Under the pieces are notes generated by a model, which had not been told where the DNA came from, made no database searches, and was given only the letters and a program-made list of their open reading frames with translations. The translations under genes were made by a program, and so were the position numbers. A DNA stretch of 64,000 bases from Globodera rostochiensis (lineage: Eukaryota > Nematoda > Chromadorea > Rhabditida > Heteroderidae). Shown one piece after another: positions 1 through 11,825 of this stretch (within the stretch, counting starts at the first letter, position 1; every line of letters starts with the position of its first letter). The DNA is taken from NCBI GenBank assembly GCA_018350325.1, contig JAEVLN010000015.1, forward strand, positions 2,253,289 through 2,317,288, given 5' to 3'.

Positions 1-745
1 CAGGACCCGATGGTGTGGGCGTCGGTGAGGAAACCGCTGGCCAAAATGCCCGTAGCTGAAGTTGTCGTCCTCGTGCGGCATTTGGGAATTGCCAAGGTCA
101 GCATCAGCAGCACATTAAAGTTGTTTATGAACCTTAAACACCCAAATGTTTTTTTTTTGACTTCGTAACAATCCCCCCCCCCCCTCTTTGGTGTTTATGT
201 CCAGCAGTTCAGGAGAGGGAAGCGGAGCTCGTGAAGACTTTTTGCGAAAGCAATTTGAATGGACTTGTACTGCAAATATGTGACCTGAACGAACTCAAAC
301 AGATATTGAAGGTGAGGTTCAGCTGCTGTTTTCTTCCTGTTGGAGGGTAAATGCGTCGCTATTTCAGATGCCCCTGGGCGATTGGACTATCATCAAACTG
401 CTAATTGAGTCTCTGCGCAAATGGAAGCCCTTTTCCACACAGTCTCTTTCCACACCTGACATCAACACCAACTCAGTTGCTGACGTCTTTCAGCCGCAAA
501 ATTGTCAACAAAAAAGGTTCGAAGACGGCCAGCAGAACGATCGGGCAGCACTGCTACGAAGCATTCAGGAAGAGGATGGGAGTGTCTTGAGGCCTGTGTT
601 AGCCGGGAGCAGTCTGATGAACGGAGGAGACGAGCCGGGTAATGGTGACGGTGTGGTGGACGGGGAAGAAATAAAAAGCTTGGCTTCTGTGGCCGGGTCT
701 GAGCGGTCGCTGCTCAAATCGTCCTCCTCACCGCCGCAAGATTAA
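1..745 (+). CDS. KIDINS220: KIDINS220/ARMS-like protein, C-terminal part (5' truncated by window)
   Basis: Only the last three coding exons are visible: 1-96, 213-311 and 368-745 (TAA-type end after SPPQD). Joined in frame they give a stretch with a SAM-like signature: NLNGLVLQICDLNELKQ followed by MPLGDWTIIKLLIESLR. This resembles the C-terminal SAM-like region of KIDINS220/ARMS (consensus NxxGRVLxxCDxxELKxxLxMxFGDW). The family is a large membrane scaffold with ankyrin repeats and a KAP P-loop NTPase that links receptor tyrosine kinases to Ras/MAPK signalling; those domains would lie before position 1. The tail after the SAM-like part is acidic and Ser-rich with no recognised domain. The exon at 213 was chosen because GTTCAG|GAG keeps phase 0. 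Its 3' end faces PWP2 (convergent). Confidence is moderate because only about 190 residues are seen. Confidence 0.6.
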
Positions 746-1357
746 CACAATACACATCAAAATCAAACGTGCCGAATAGCCGAAGTCAGAGGATAGATGA
801 AAAAAAGATCCATCCATCAGCATCCTCAGTAGCGTGTCTTGCCAGTTTGGCGCATTACTTGCAAAAATAACTGTCTTCTCGCCCGTCAGATAATGTGAAA
901 TTTTCACTACCGTCAAGGCTGATGAGACCCTTAATCATTTTGAAGCTGTTGTTAAATCGATCATTTTTCACATTTTTTCTAATTTATGAATTCCGAAATA
1001 GCCTTTTACAAAGAAATAAATTAGAATAAAAAAACTAAATTAAAACATTACTCAAAAAAGTGCGGATATGCACGACTATCCCCGGGTCGTTTAAAAACAC
1101 TTTGTAAGCATAAGTTTGATACCGAACAAATTTTTTGGTTGTTTTAGAAATTATTTTTGCGCTCGAGTGCTCGTTCTTAGATGATTTGCGACAATTTAAT
1201 ATATTTTTGCATTCAACAAAAAAAAAACAAATTTGTACAATCAAAAAGTGCCTTTACGGCTTTCTGGTTGTGGCAACACAATTCATTCTTCGGAGCAACA
1301 GCAAATAACCGAGGGAGTGCATGTTCTGGGAACACCTGATGAAAGAAATCAGTTAAA
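746..1357. other. Intergenic, convergent 3' ends
   Basis: AT-rich spacer between the stop codons of the KIDINS220-like gene and PWP2. It contains only short stop-limited frames and A/T runs, probably both 3' UTRs. I see no gene or repeat in it. Confidence 0.6.
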
Positions 1358-4300
1358 TTAATCCCAAAGGAAAACGAACATTTCCATTAACAGATTTTGG
1401 CGGTTCGCAACCATTTGCTGCATTCCAGTCACAATTTGTCTGTTTTGAGCCAGTGATCGCTTTAACTCGGAAGCATTTTCCTTTAGAATTTCTTTGATCA
1501 GCAATTGGTAGAAATGTAAATGTTTCTCGTGGTTTTGTCCGGCGGCGAACAGCAGCCAGACAAGCAATCGTTCAATGTAAATCAATTCAAGGCTTCGAAC
1601 AACCTTCGAAACTAAACAAAACGAATAAAATAGCATTCAAACAAATATTTTTCGACGTTGCGAGAAGGGCACCGACTCCACCACTCTCCTCGTCAGCTTG
1701 ACATCATTGAGACGCAGTGCCAACGAAATGGCCTTGGCGTGTTCGCCAGAATGTGATAATTGAACAATGGAGCTGGGCACAACATCCATCTCCAGCTTGA
1801 ACGGGTCGAACCTGTGCATTCTGTGCAGAGAGTAAATCGCCACACCATCTGTCGACACAACAGCAAACGTAGCACCTGAAAGGCCAATTTCAAAAAACAA
1901 AGCCTTTATTAAAAAGGGCAGCCGCGTTCAATACGTCGTTTTCTGATCAATAGAATAATTTGTTTACCAGTTGGGCAAAATGCCACCTTCACAACGGAAA
2001 TGGGCTGGTGGATGGCCCGTTCAGCCAGGTCTGTGTGCCGTGTGCCTGGAAGTCGGATGGCCTTTCTGGGATTCCGCTCATCCTCCCCCGAATCGCTAAG
2101 ATCGAACAGATCAATGTTGCCAAATTCGGTCTGTCTTCGTGAATTGATGTCGTCCTTGAGACATTGAGATAGCATTTTGTTTTCGAAAAAGATTACCAAA
2201 ACCTGACCTTGACCCCCTCCAAGCTCGCGTTGAAGCTCAATTTGAACGTCCGTATTCGAATTCGATCCGCAACACTGTACAGACAAAATGTGTTGGATTG
2301 GCCTCCAACCAAAATCACTGTGCCGTCCGGAGAAAAAGCGATGCAAGTGAACGACCTTAATGACACAATTTAGACAGTCATAAATGTAAAATTAAATCCT
2401 TAAGGTAAAAGAAAGGTCAGTTAAATCAAAAAGAAGCTCATCACTTATTCCGCTCTGACGACGTCTTTTTGATCTTCTCCACTTTCTGGCGTCCCGCGTC
2501 AATGTCAAGTTTAATGTCAATTGTGCCCAACTGTTGGCTGTTCACGGTATCGAACAGACAAATGGACGAATCGTAACAAAGGACGGCCAAAAACATTCCG
2601 GAAGCGCTGAGTCAATGGAACAAATGAAGGAGAAAGCATGGCGGGGGGGCGGGGGGGGGGGAAGGGAAATTCGAATTCGATAGACCCCCCCCCCCCTCCA
2701 CTCAAACGAAGAAAATGCCCCCCCCCCAATTTTCAGCCCATAGAAACACAAGTAATTATTACCTGTGCTTCACATCCAACCCCTCACTGGACAATTGGAC
2801 GCTTTCCAAACACGTTCCCTCAACGATGTTCCACAACTTCAGTGTCTTGTCCAGAGATGTTGAACAAAGTGTGTTCTCGAACATGGTCAGCCCCGTCACC
2901 AGATTCATATGTCCGTTGAGCACCTCCAACAGTTGGCCCGTTGTCAGTGCCTAAAGAGATGGTGCCATCAATAGCGTTGGACTCAAACTTTGGCATTTTT
3001 CATGAGAGAGAAAACATAGTCCAAGTAACAAAAGTATGGCAATTCCATTACCCAGACATAAACATCGAAACTGTCTCCGCTCGATGCTATCACCAAATCG
3101 CCTGCTTTATCTGCACACAATGCGTTGAGTTGCGTTTGCTTTGGCGCAACCATCGTTTGAAAATTGCGATACCTAAAAGTGTGTGAATAAAACAACAAAA
3201 TCTGAACGCGTCGAGGACGCACCTCTTCAGGTCGTGGGCTCGGACGGTGCCCTCGAGCGACGCAGAAAGGACGGCCTTTCCGGATTGGGTAAAACAAACG
3301 TCAGAGACGCCGGTTCCGTGGTCGGTGAAAGTGACGACGCAAAAAGAGGTGGAGCAGTTCCAGATTTTGACCTTAACCCGAAAAGAAAACCCTTTCAGTC
3401 CCGCTAATTCCGCGGTGGCGACCTTTCCGTCCTCTGCCCCCGTCGCAATTAAAGAACCGTCGGGCGAATAAGCAGCGACAGCGATGTTCTGCCGGTGCGA
3501 CTGCTGTCTGAGCAAGTACGACTCGCTCTGCCACTCCCACACGAGTAATTGCGAATCGCTGCCTTGGCCACAGCCTATGGCCAACCAACTCCCGGCGGAA
3601 TTTAAGTCAATGCTGTTGATACTCACTTCACTAACTCTAAAACAACAATTATTTCATGGAAAAAACCGAGCAGAGAGAAAAGCACCGAAAGTTCTGCAGC
3701 AAAACCAATCCGGGAAGTTCACAAATGCAAAAAACGCCGTTGTTGAAGGCGCTCACCAAAAGTTTTTTCACCTTATTAAGGGAAATTGCAGTAAGTGTCA
3801 CTGAACCGGACGATGTTGGATTGGCGTGAACGCACAAATTTAATCTGAAATAAACAACGCCACAAATAAACAAACCCAAAAAAAAACATTGCCTTTTCTT
3901 CCGGGCAAAAGAAAGTCTGCCCGACTTCGGCTGCTCCTCATTCGTTTGCCTCCGTTCTTTTTTCTGCAAAACTAACTGACCCGGCCCGAGTGAACTTTCC
4001 CAAATGCTGCAACTTCCAATTTTGTCAACGCAAAGCAACTAAAAGCAGAATTAAAATTCCCATGGCTATGTTTTTATTTAACTTACATTGTACTCATCGA
4101 AAAACCGCACGTCCACTAAAGGGGCCCTTTCGCCAAGCACATAAACTCCAACATTGGCAAAAGTCGCTTTTAATGCCGAAAAAATTTTAGCCACACGGTT
4201 CTCACCGCCAACAACAACAAGCCTTCACAAAATGCACAAATTAACACACGCAAAACGACGTTCAAAATGCACCTGCCATCGTCGGACCAATCAAGCGCAT

Positions 4301-4964
4301 TGATACGATCGGCAGAATGTTTGAATTTGTTTACTCTGATGAAAGGATTGAACTGAACTCTGTTGAATGCGGCAATCGAATAAACGTGCACAAAGCCAGA
4401 AACGCCAATTGCAATGAATCTGCGGGGGGGGGGGGGGGGGAGTCAAAATGCGATGTTTTCCATTGTCAGCACCTCCCATCCGGGGAGAACTTCAGGGCGC
4501 GAACGCGTTCAGAAAAGAGTTGTCGGTGAAGCACGGTGTCGCTGAACAAATTCAAGTAAAAGCCGTGGCCAGCTAAAAAAGCGTTTTTAGATCCGTCAAA
4601 ACTGCTGCTTTTAACAATAAAATGAAACAAACTTTCGGTCATAACAAACGCATGTGTGCCCGCAAAATTAATATCAAATTTTGTGATGTTTGATCTCAAT
4701 TGAGTGGCAAGGACAAACGAAGTATTTCTGAAAGTATTGGCGTAAATTAATCCAAGGACAGGCAATGCACGTAAATTCACCGTTTCAAGTCCAATGTTTT
4801 GAGACGATTTCCGATCGGGCTGAGCAAAACGTTTCCATCGGGCATAAATTTGACTTGACCATTTCTGTAAACCGTGCCTACAATGTCAGCAAACTAAAAT
4901 TCAAAAAAATGAGAGAAAAAATGCAGGGCAAGCAACAAACACACGCCTGATAATTTGTGTTCAT
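1358..4964 (-). CDS. PWP2: PWP2/UTP1, WD40 protein of the small-subunit processome
   Basis: PWP2 is a core UTP-B subunit needed for 18S pre-rRNA processing in the nucleolus. At least twelve exons on the minus strand read through the family in order. The N terminus aligns to the PWP2 start (FADIVGTVYRNGQVKF). Next come successive WD blades (RVRALKFSPDGR, RINALDWSDDG, QLLVWEWQSESYLL, GSLIATGAEDGKV, SGKAVLSASLEGTVRAHDL), then the region with TEFGN and IRLPGTRH. The Utp12-type helical C terminus ends EMFVFLWD*. The first exon is only 18 nt (4947-4964, MNTNYQ); it joins residue 7 across a 53 nt intron that starts with GC, not GT, and ends AG. The alignment to the known family start fixes that junction. 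A 48 nt in-frame intron near 3360-3410 is otherwise readable as coding. It is head-to-head with TTC7. Identity is very sure; some exon edges are approximate. Confidence 0.93.
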
Positions 4965-5526
4965 ATCTGACGTCCTTTAGTAATGTATTTAAATAATAAT
5001 CGAAGAGAAACGTAAGAACGAAGCTAAAAAAAGAGCAAAGGAAGAAACGATTTGATAAGCTGAAAAAGGTTATATATGGCACCGAAAATGGGTATGGTAA
5101 AGAATTGCGGTCCCGACGGGAAAACAAATTAAATTTTAAATGGTTGTGTTTAGGGTAAAACTATTCATAGAACCATGAATCCGAGCTAATGTTTAATTTG
5201 GTACAAAAGAGAAAGCGCCCAAACTGATCAACAACAATCCCACCCCGACCCGATCACGGAGGACGGCAAAAAGAAAAAGCGGTATCGGATCGGTCGGAAT
5301 TAATTTATTTGAAAAAAACACCACGCCACGCATTTAAACTGAAAACAGACGGAGCCCCTGCAAATGCAAATTGCGTGATTATTGCAAGCGAACCAGGCCG
5401 TTTTTGACCGTTTTTAAAAATCTATTGAATTTGTTTTACTATTTTTGTTAACTCCGGAACAATTGAACATTTTGCCTTTTTTTCAGAAGGATTCACAATT
5501 GGTTGGTTGCAAATTGAAGTGACCGA
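4965..5526. other. Divergent intergenic region PWP2 / TTC7
   Basis: 562 bp between two start codons on opposite strands, so it should hold both promoters. It is AT-rich with no recognisable coding potential. In particular I find no exons that could supply the missing N-terminal half of TTC7. Confidence 0.6.
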
Positions 5527-8522
5527 ATGGGCAACAAAGAGAGTCAATTTGGTGTGAGGTACGCAGTTGATGGTCGAGACAGCCAAGCTCTCGACCCAAC
5601 TCTGATCAAATCGTTCGCGGATCTTCGAGATAGTGATTCGGACTTTGCTTTGGACAAATTCCAGGCATTTTTCGATTTGTGCAATACAAGACTCCATGAA
5701 AAATGATCAGATTGTCCGTATACTCTCCAACCTTCGACAATATCGGCTTCTCTCGGGCCTTTACGAGAAAGCAATTCGTTCAAACGGAAGTGACAGATTT
5801 GCGTGGCTTCAATTTTCACTTTCACTTTCTGCTGATCGCCGCTTCTTACGAGTTTCTAAAATTTTGCAACAATTTATTTCGTTGACAGAAGCGTGTCAAA
5901 AAGGTGTTGACGAAGATTCAATCGTTGCGTATATGCATTTGGCACGCATACAGCTCGAACATTTGGGGGACTTCGACTTGGGTACGTTTGGATGAGCAAA
6001 CCGGGGACAGATTCGACGACACACTTTTAAGGGCGTACCCAGAAGTTCTTTCGGGGGGAGGGGTCTTTTGGCTTGTGTTTTTGATTTTATTTAATTTTCC
6101 TTAACGAATTTTCGGCGGGAAATTTTTTTATCAAAAATCTTTTGTTAGAGGTCACCTTTTTCCATATTTCTAACTCTTTTTTTTCTGAGCAAATAATTAT
6201 GTTTTTGTTCAAGGCGTTAAGCTCTGAAATTTGGGGGGGGGGGGGAATTATTTGGGGTATCTGTCTGTTGGCGCTGTTTACATTCAAACAATTTTATTAA
6301 TTACTTAAATAAGTTTAAATTTAGCGGAATCAGCAGCCGTTAAAGCGGCTAATCTGGCGACTGATACTTGGCTGTCCGCTCGTTGTTTTCTTCTTTTGGG
6401 CATGGTTTACAGGTCAGGTGATTTATTCATTTATTATCTATCAAAATTAATTCCTCAATTAATTCGTTTTTGTCCGTTTAAGTCTGAAGGCGCAGCACAA
6501 CTATTTTTTCGAACCGAAGAAGAAAATGGTGTCGGAGGGCATAAAATATTTTGAGAGAGCAATCGAATTGGACCCGTACGACGACTTGGCGCACTTTTAT
6601 TGTGCCGTGGAATACGCTAATTGTTCGTTTTTTTGGAAGCGAATTAATTGGTTTCTTAAATTGCGGTTTTATTTGTCAGCGCGGAATTTGGAAATGGCCA
6701 AAGAGTGCTGTCAGACGGCGTTAAATTTGAACATGGAAAATCCGTTTGCCATTATGCTGATGGCATTGCTTTTCACCGCCCGCAAAGACTTCAAAGGCGC
6801 TTTGCAACTTGCGATAAATGCCCTCTCCGATTTCCCCACTCATTACGGACTGTTGGTTTTGAGGTTGTTAAGGGGGGAGGGGGCTGAAACTGTACTTACA
6901 AAATACATGGTTTTGAGGTTGTTAACCAGAATAATGGGGGGAGGGGGCTCAAACTGTACTTACACAATACATGGTTTTGAGGTTGTCAACCAGAATAATG
7001 GGGGGAGGGGGCTCAAACTGTACTTACACAATACATGCTTTTGAAGTTGTTAACCAGAATAATGGGGGGAGGGGCTCAAACTGTACTTACACAATACATT
7101 TAGGCTCAAATTGGAATCCAAATACGGACGTGTTGAGGAAGCACTGCAAACTTCGCGGAATTTGATCTATTTTTGGCGCAAGGCTCGTCCGCCCGAATGC
7201 TTCTCACCGGACGATGACAACAGCGGGGAAAACGGCGGTGTCGAAGTCGCGTCCAGAATTGGAGACAGCACTCTGACATTGGGGGGCAAACAAAACGTAA
7301 GTGCGGGGCGGAAAAAAGCAACAATATAGTAAAGAGAGAGAGAGTCGTCGAAATACGAAACTCACCAATCCCAAAAAAACAAACTTTCCAAAATTGTTCG
7401 ATTATTGAAAGTGTTAACCTTTTTGTATCGACTGCAATTGCAGAACAACAGCAGAGACGCGATGACCCCGCTGACTCCGTTACTCGCCGCTTCCATTGGT
7501 ATCGCCACTCCGTCCGCCCATTTGTCCATTTTGGCCACTTCCAATTGCGATGCGATGACTTCCTCCTTAAATGGTCCTTTCCCCCTATAATAATTGCCCA
7601 TTTTGATGTCCCAGACAATTATAGAAACCACTGCCGCACAATTGTCTGAGGTTGGGGCGCCGCCCTCCACCGACTCCTTGAGCAATGTGACGTCGTCCAG
7701 TAAGTCCTGGATCAGCTTCTCCGCCTTCCGAATTCAAGTTTGTTGCGATTTTTTTCTCATTGCGGCCCATGCTTTATAATTTTATAATGATAGTGGGGCC
7801 TTTCTCTAAGTTCGGAAACTCCGAGTTTTTTCAGGCCGATATTTGGGTTGAATTAGCCGAATTCTTCATCGAAATTGAACGGGTCCAGGATGTTCAAGCA
7901 TGTGTGGAAGAGGCGTGCACAATTTATCCGCATTCCCATCAGGCGCTTTATTTGAAGGTGCTTTTTTTACCTTAATTATGTTGGAATGTTTGAGGGTTAT
8001 AGGAAAGAAAGTCCTTTCGGAGTTTATGCGCCTTGCTGCAGCTGATGAGTTCCATTCCACCACCGTTTTTCAGGGACATTTGAATTTGAGTCGGGCTGAG
8101 AAATGTGCCAGCAAAGACCCCGCGTTGAGTCGAAAGTTCCGTGGTGATGCACGAAATTGTTTTTTGGGTGCATTGTCGATGTGCATGGTGCACTGTCCGT
8201 CCTATTCATCCCTCAGCAAAGTTTACTATTTGGACGGCAACTTAAAAATGGCCGAGAAAATGTTAAGGTATGCCTTTTAAATTTGAATTTCTGACAAATG
8301 AGCCGAAAGTCAATAGTTCAAGCGCGTGTCTAATTTTGATTTTTCAGGGAATCATTGGCCATCGATCCACTGAACTTTCAAAGTTGGCAAGATCTGGGAA
8401 AGCTTATGGCCGAGTTTGGACGAAACGATGAGGCATTGGAGGCGTTCCAGACCGCCGCATCTCTTGCCGTGAACACACCGCTGATGCCTTTCCAAACGAT
8501 CCCCCGAGTTTTTAGTCCATAG
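5527..8522 (+). CDS. TTC7: TTC7-type TPR protein, N-terminally short form
   Basis: TTC7 bridges PI4-kinase III-alpha (with Hyccin/FAM126) to the plasma-membrane anchor EFR3, for PI4P synthesis. The C-terminal TPR half matches from the family's QYEMLSECLERAMK-like segment (here QYRLLSGLYEKAIR) to the diagnostic end PFQTIPRVF. It passes through YFERAIELDPYDDLAHFY, ESKYGRVEEAL, DIWVELAEFFIEIERVQD and ESLAIDPLNFQSWQDLG. Animal TTC7 is about 840 aa; here roughly 380 N-terminal residues are absent and the upstream gap is too small to hold them. A phase-consistent start is ATG 5527 (exon 5527-5558, MGNKESQFGV), spliced GAG|GTACGC to AG at 5664. The next in-frame ATG is 5696. MGNKES fits an N-myristoylation consensus. 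One intron (6864-7103) is a tandem repeat that copies the splice donor. It converges on the STK32 gene with a 111 bp gap. Confidence 0.85.
6855..7103 (+). repeat. Tandem repeat (period ~64 bp) forming a TTC7 intron and copying its donor site
   Basis: About four copies begin near 6855, 6909, 6973 and 7037. Each unit carries GGTTTTGAGGTTGTTAACC, AATGGGGGGAGGGGGCTC, AAACTGTACTTACACAATA. The first copy overlaps the real exon end (TTTTGAG|GTTGTT at 6863/6864), so later copies are duplicated exon/donor junctions. The last copy ends in the functional acceptor TTTAG at 7103. The first unit is shorter (about 55 bp). Confidence 0.9.
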
Positions 8523-8633
8523 CCCCTATTTTTATTGTGATCATGATCAAAATCGATAAATGAACAGCAAAGTGAGAATTCATATTAACATTTTCGCTGA
8601 GGTTTATTTTCTTGTGAACTGATTGGTTGACAA

Positions 8634-10889
8634 TCACATGGAATAGTTCACTTCACGACTGTTCGCTTGGTATAGTGCCCTCATCCGCTCCGCCCGCGTC
8701 CCTCCCCCAAGAATTGAATTTGTTGTGGCGGTTTTGTCCGGCACGTTATTATCCCACTTCCGTTGTTCCTGTGTAATATCTAGCGCTTTGTCAGGTTCTA
8801 ATCTACCGGTGGTTACCTCCTTCCCCTTGCTCTTCGACTCCAGAGAGGGCCGAGCCTCCGCTTGTCGGACTTCGCAACGAAACCTATTGTACTGTTTGAA
8901 CTTGGCGCACAACTCTTTCAACTGCTTGCTTAGCTGCATGTTTTCCGCTAAGAGTTTGGGGATTTATTAACAACTATTCTGTTCTGGAGCAATTACTTCC
9001 ACTCCCGGTCTCGGGCGAACGGCGCTCTTTCAGTTGTGGATGGCGCAAAAATTGACGTTCTGGTCCGTTTTTTCGATTTGTTCGGGTCGGCGCCGACACC
9101 GTGGCACAAAATGCCCGTTCATTCCCGTGCTGTTGATGGCCTCGAGAAGGCGCAAATATGGGAACCATCTTTCTATAATTATAAAAAAGAAATTAACAAA
9201 AATCCGCGAGTTAGGGAACCGCGCAATTAACGGAGGCACGTCTAACAAAAGGAACTGACCGTTCGAATACGGCCGCCCACTTAATGCGCGACATGTAAGG
9301 GTGGGCACATAAAGCGGAGAACGAGTCAATCCTCCTCCCCGGGTCCGGGCTGATCATCGCGCGCAGAAAGGAGATGAGGTCAGAGGGCCAGCGGGCCGGC
9401 ATCACCACCGGACGTGTGAAAACGATGTCCAACACCTGTCATTTGGACATTGGAAAGTGTTTTCGAAGACGTATTTAGACAAATGCCCTCTCGGTAAGTA
9501 CGAAAGAGTTTATTGATCATGTTGTTTAGCTACATTTAAAAAGAATTTGAAGTTTAAAGTGTCCCTGCCTGAAGTGATGAGAAGCTTGACGGATATTCAT
9601 GAGGGAGTCGACCACGCAACAATTCGTAGAAGCACGTGCCTAAACTAGAAAAAGTCTGAAATCAGACCGGAGCTCGCAAATGTCACAAGAAAACGGACCC
9701 AATGCCCACCAGTCGACCCCAAGCGAGTACCCGTCCCTTTTGCCAAGTGCGGTGAGCAAAATCTCCGGCGCCATGTAAGGTCGAGTGCCTAAAAGGGAAA
9801 TCGATTAGTTTATGAGAAGGAAATCGATTAGTGTAATTTGTGAGACGACCTGAGAAGGATGCGATCATTTGGCCATTGGTCAGCCGCTTGGACAGACTGA
9901 AGTCTCCCAGATGGACATGCCCTTCTTCGTCTAAACCAAATGGTCCAAAATGAATTTGGTGCACCAACCAACCGAGGAGAATGTTAGCCGGTTTTACATC
10001 GAAATGTCCAATTCTGAATGAACAAAAAAACAATTTAAATGGATGGACTAACGCATAACCTTTGCCGGTGAAGATAATCCAGAGCCAGGGCAAGCTCGCA
10101 AATCAACCTAAACGGTCGTATAAGTTCCGAAATGTTCGGAAAAGAACCTCAAAACTTTGGACCGGACAAGGGCATAGCATAAATTAGTGTTATGTATTCT
10201 TCATAATAACCAAATAACCGAATAATAACCCCCAAACCAATTCTCACATTCTTCCCATTTTGGAACCCAAACAAGGTTGCCATTCTCAAAGGGACTGACT
10301 CTCAAAAGCCTCTCACAGTTTGGCGCGCGACTCGGAGAAGCGTCCATGCCATCTGAGGTGGAAGGCCATGTCGCCTCCGGCGAGCAGGTCGGTGATCAAA
10401 TAGAAGTAATTGTTGTCTTGGAAGGAGAACCACAGGTTGACACTGACATGAGAAGGCAACGGATTAGCGGCTGGCATTTTCACACAGAATTAATGTTTAA
10501 AGGAAAGAAGAACAAACACACGCACATGAACGGATGGTTAAGCGACTGCAACAACTCCATGCCGTGAAGGACAGTCTCCGCCTGATGACGGCAGATCAGT
10601 CGACGCTTACACATCGCCTTCAGCGCGTATTCCCTTCGCATCCCTAAACACAACCAAAGATTAAAGCCGTGCCGTCTATGTACCATCATTCACTACCTTT
10701 GTGCAGAACGGTGTACACCTTAACATGTTTAACAATTTGTCGTGAAAGACTGCCCACCCCCACCAAATGGTAACTAACCTTTCCAAACGAACCAATGCCT
10801 ATTAGGCCGGTCAGTTGGAAATCGGACAGCTCAGTTTCTGACGGACATGAATGCCGGTGCCGTCGCTCAATGGAACCTCTATTGCCCAT
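8634..10889 (-). CDS. STK32: STK32/YANK-type Ser/Thr protein kinase
   Basis: An AGC-like kinase of the YANK family, cytosolic or membrane-tethered; substrates are poorly known. It starts at MGNRGS (10889), a myristoylation-type N terminus like human STK32A. In order: glycine loop GIGSFGKV, ATP lysine in YALKAMCKRRL, HPFIVNLWFSFQD, hinge LLAGGDMAFHL, ELALALDYLH, catalytic loop IGHFDVKPANILLDEEGHV, LGDFSLSKRL, GTRPYMAPEILL, DGYSLGVDWWALG, CFYELLRGRLPHEYPSS, and HPYMSRIKWAAVFER. The usual HRD is HFD (Arg to Phe) and DFG is DFS; STK32 itself often has DFN. Asp, Lys and Asn of the catalytic loop are kept, so activity is plausible. A 43 nt intron splits the catalytic region. The last exon (8634-8939) is joined through GTAATTG...CTCTTAG and adds a charged tail ending VNYSM*. 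Convergent with TTC7. Confidence 0.87.
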
Positions 10890-11825
10890 AAAATGCGCAT
10901 CATAACAGAAGATGAGCAGAGGAAGAATGTGCGAAGATGGGACCAAAAAATAGGGCCAGTGGACGACACTTTGTCAGCAAAACAAAGAAACGCCGCCGCC
11001 GTTAGACCATAGAGGAAGGAACTTTTATTGGATGGATGGATTTTTAGGCGGAAATGGAGTTTTAAACTTGCAAGTGCTTCTTACTGACACAGTTCCATGC
11101 ATTAGAAAAGATTTCCCAAAGAACGAATTATGGAGCACGGATTGGAAAATACGGAAAGGGGGGGGGGGGGAGGGGAATCAAATTCACTTAACAATAAGCG
11201 GGACGAACAAAATGAGGGGGCAGAGGGAAGGGGGGGGGGGTAAGAGAAAGAAAAAAGAGGAAAAGAGAGAAAGAGACGGCGAAAAAGCCGTGCCGAGCGC
11301 ATGGCTCACATTCAACATCTGCCTCCCATTTATGCAATTTGCACAGCTCCCAAAACGCCACCCTCCCCATCGACACTCAAATAAATCTCTTTGGTTAAAG
11401 TCACCGACTGTGGAAGGGGAGGAGGGGAGGGGATTTAGTGGATGGGGCGGAAAATGGGAGAAGGGCATTTAAGAGAAGAGAGGGCGGTGGTAGGAATTTC
11501 TCCCAACTTAAGTTTAAAAACGGCGCATGAATGTGAAGGGGGCCGCTTGGCTTATGAGTGAATGGGCGGCACAAACAAAGGGATGGCGGGAGGCTTTGCG
11601 CATCAAACTCAGCAAACAAAGCGCTCGTTTCACTTCTCAGCGGAATGTCTCAATTTACACATCGCAAAATCGATGATGAAAAATGGAACAACTCTCGGAG
11701 TTTATCACAGATTATGAAAACATACAGAACACAGCCCACTTCAATCGCGTCGTTCGCTAGAAAATGTATATCCGGCCATTTCCAGGATCGCTTTCTCTTC
11801 CGCCCATTTTCCGGGCAATGGCACC
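10890..11825. other. Intergenic, purine-rich with poly-G runs
   Basis: Between the STK32 start and the TLDc stop. 11155-11290 and 11405-11470 are strongly purine-biased on the plus strand, with G runs of 10 or more. Long stop-free frames here are a composition effect. It probably holds the STK32 promoter and the TLDc 3' UTR. Confidence 0.5.

Noticed and set aside
11032..11472. 146-codon plus-strand frame upstream of STK32.
   Set aside because: Purine-tract artefact (Gly/Lys/Glu repeats) with no domain.
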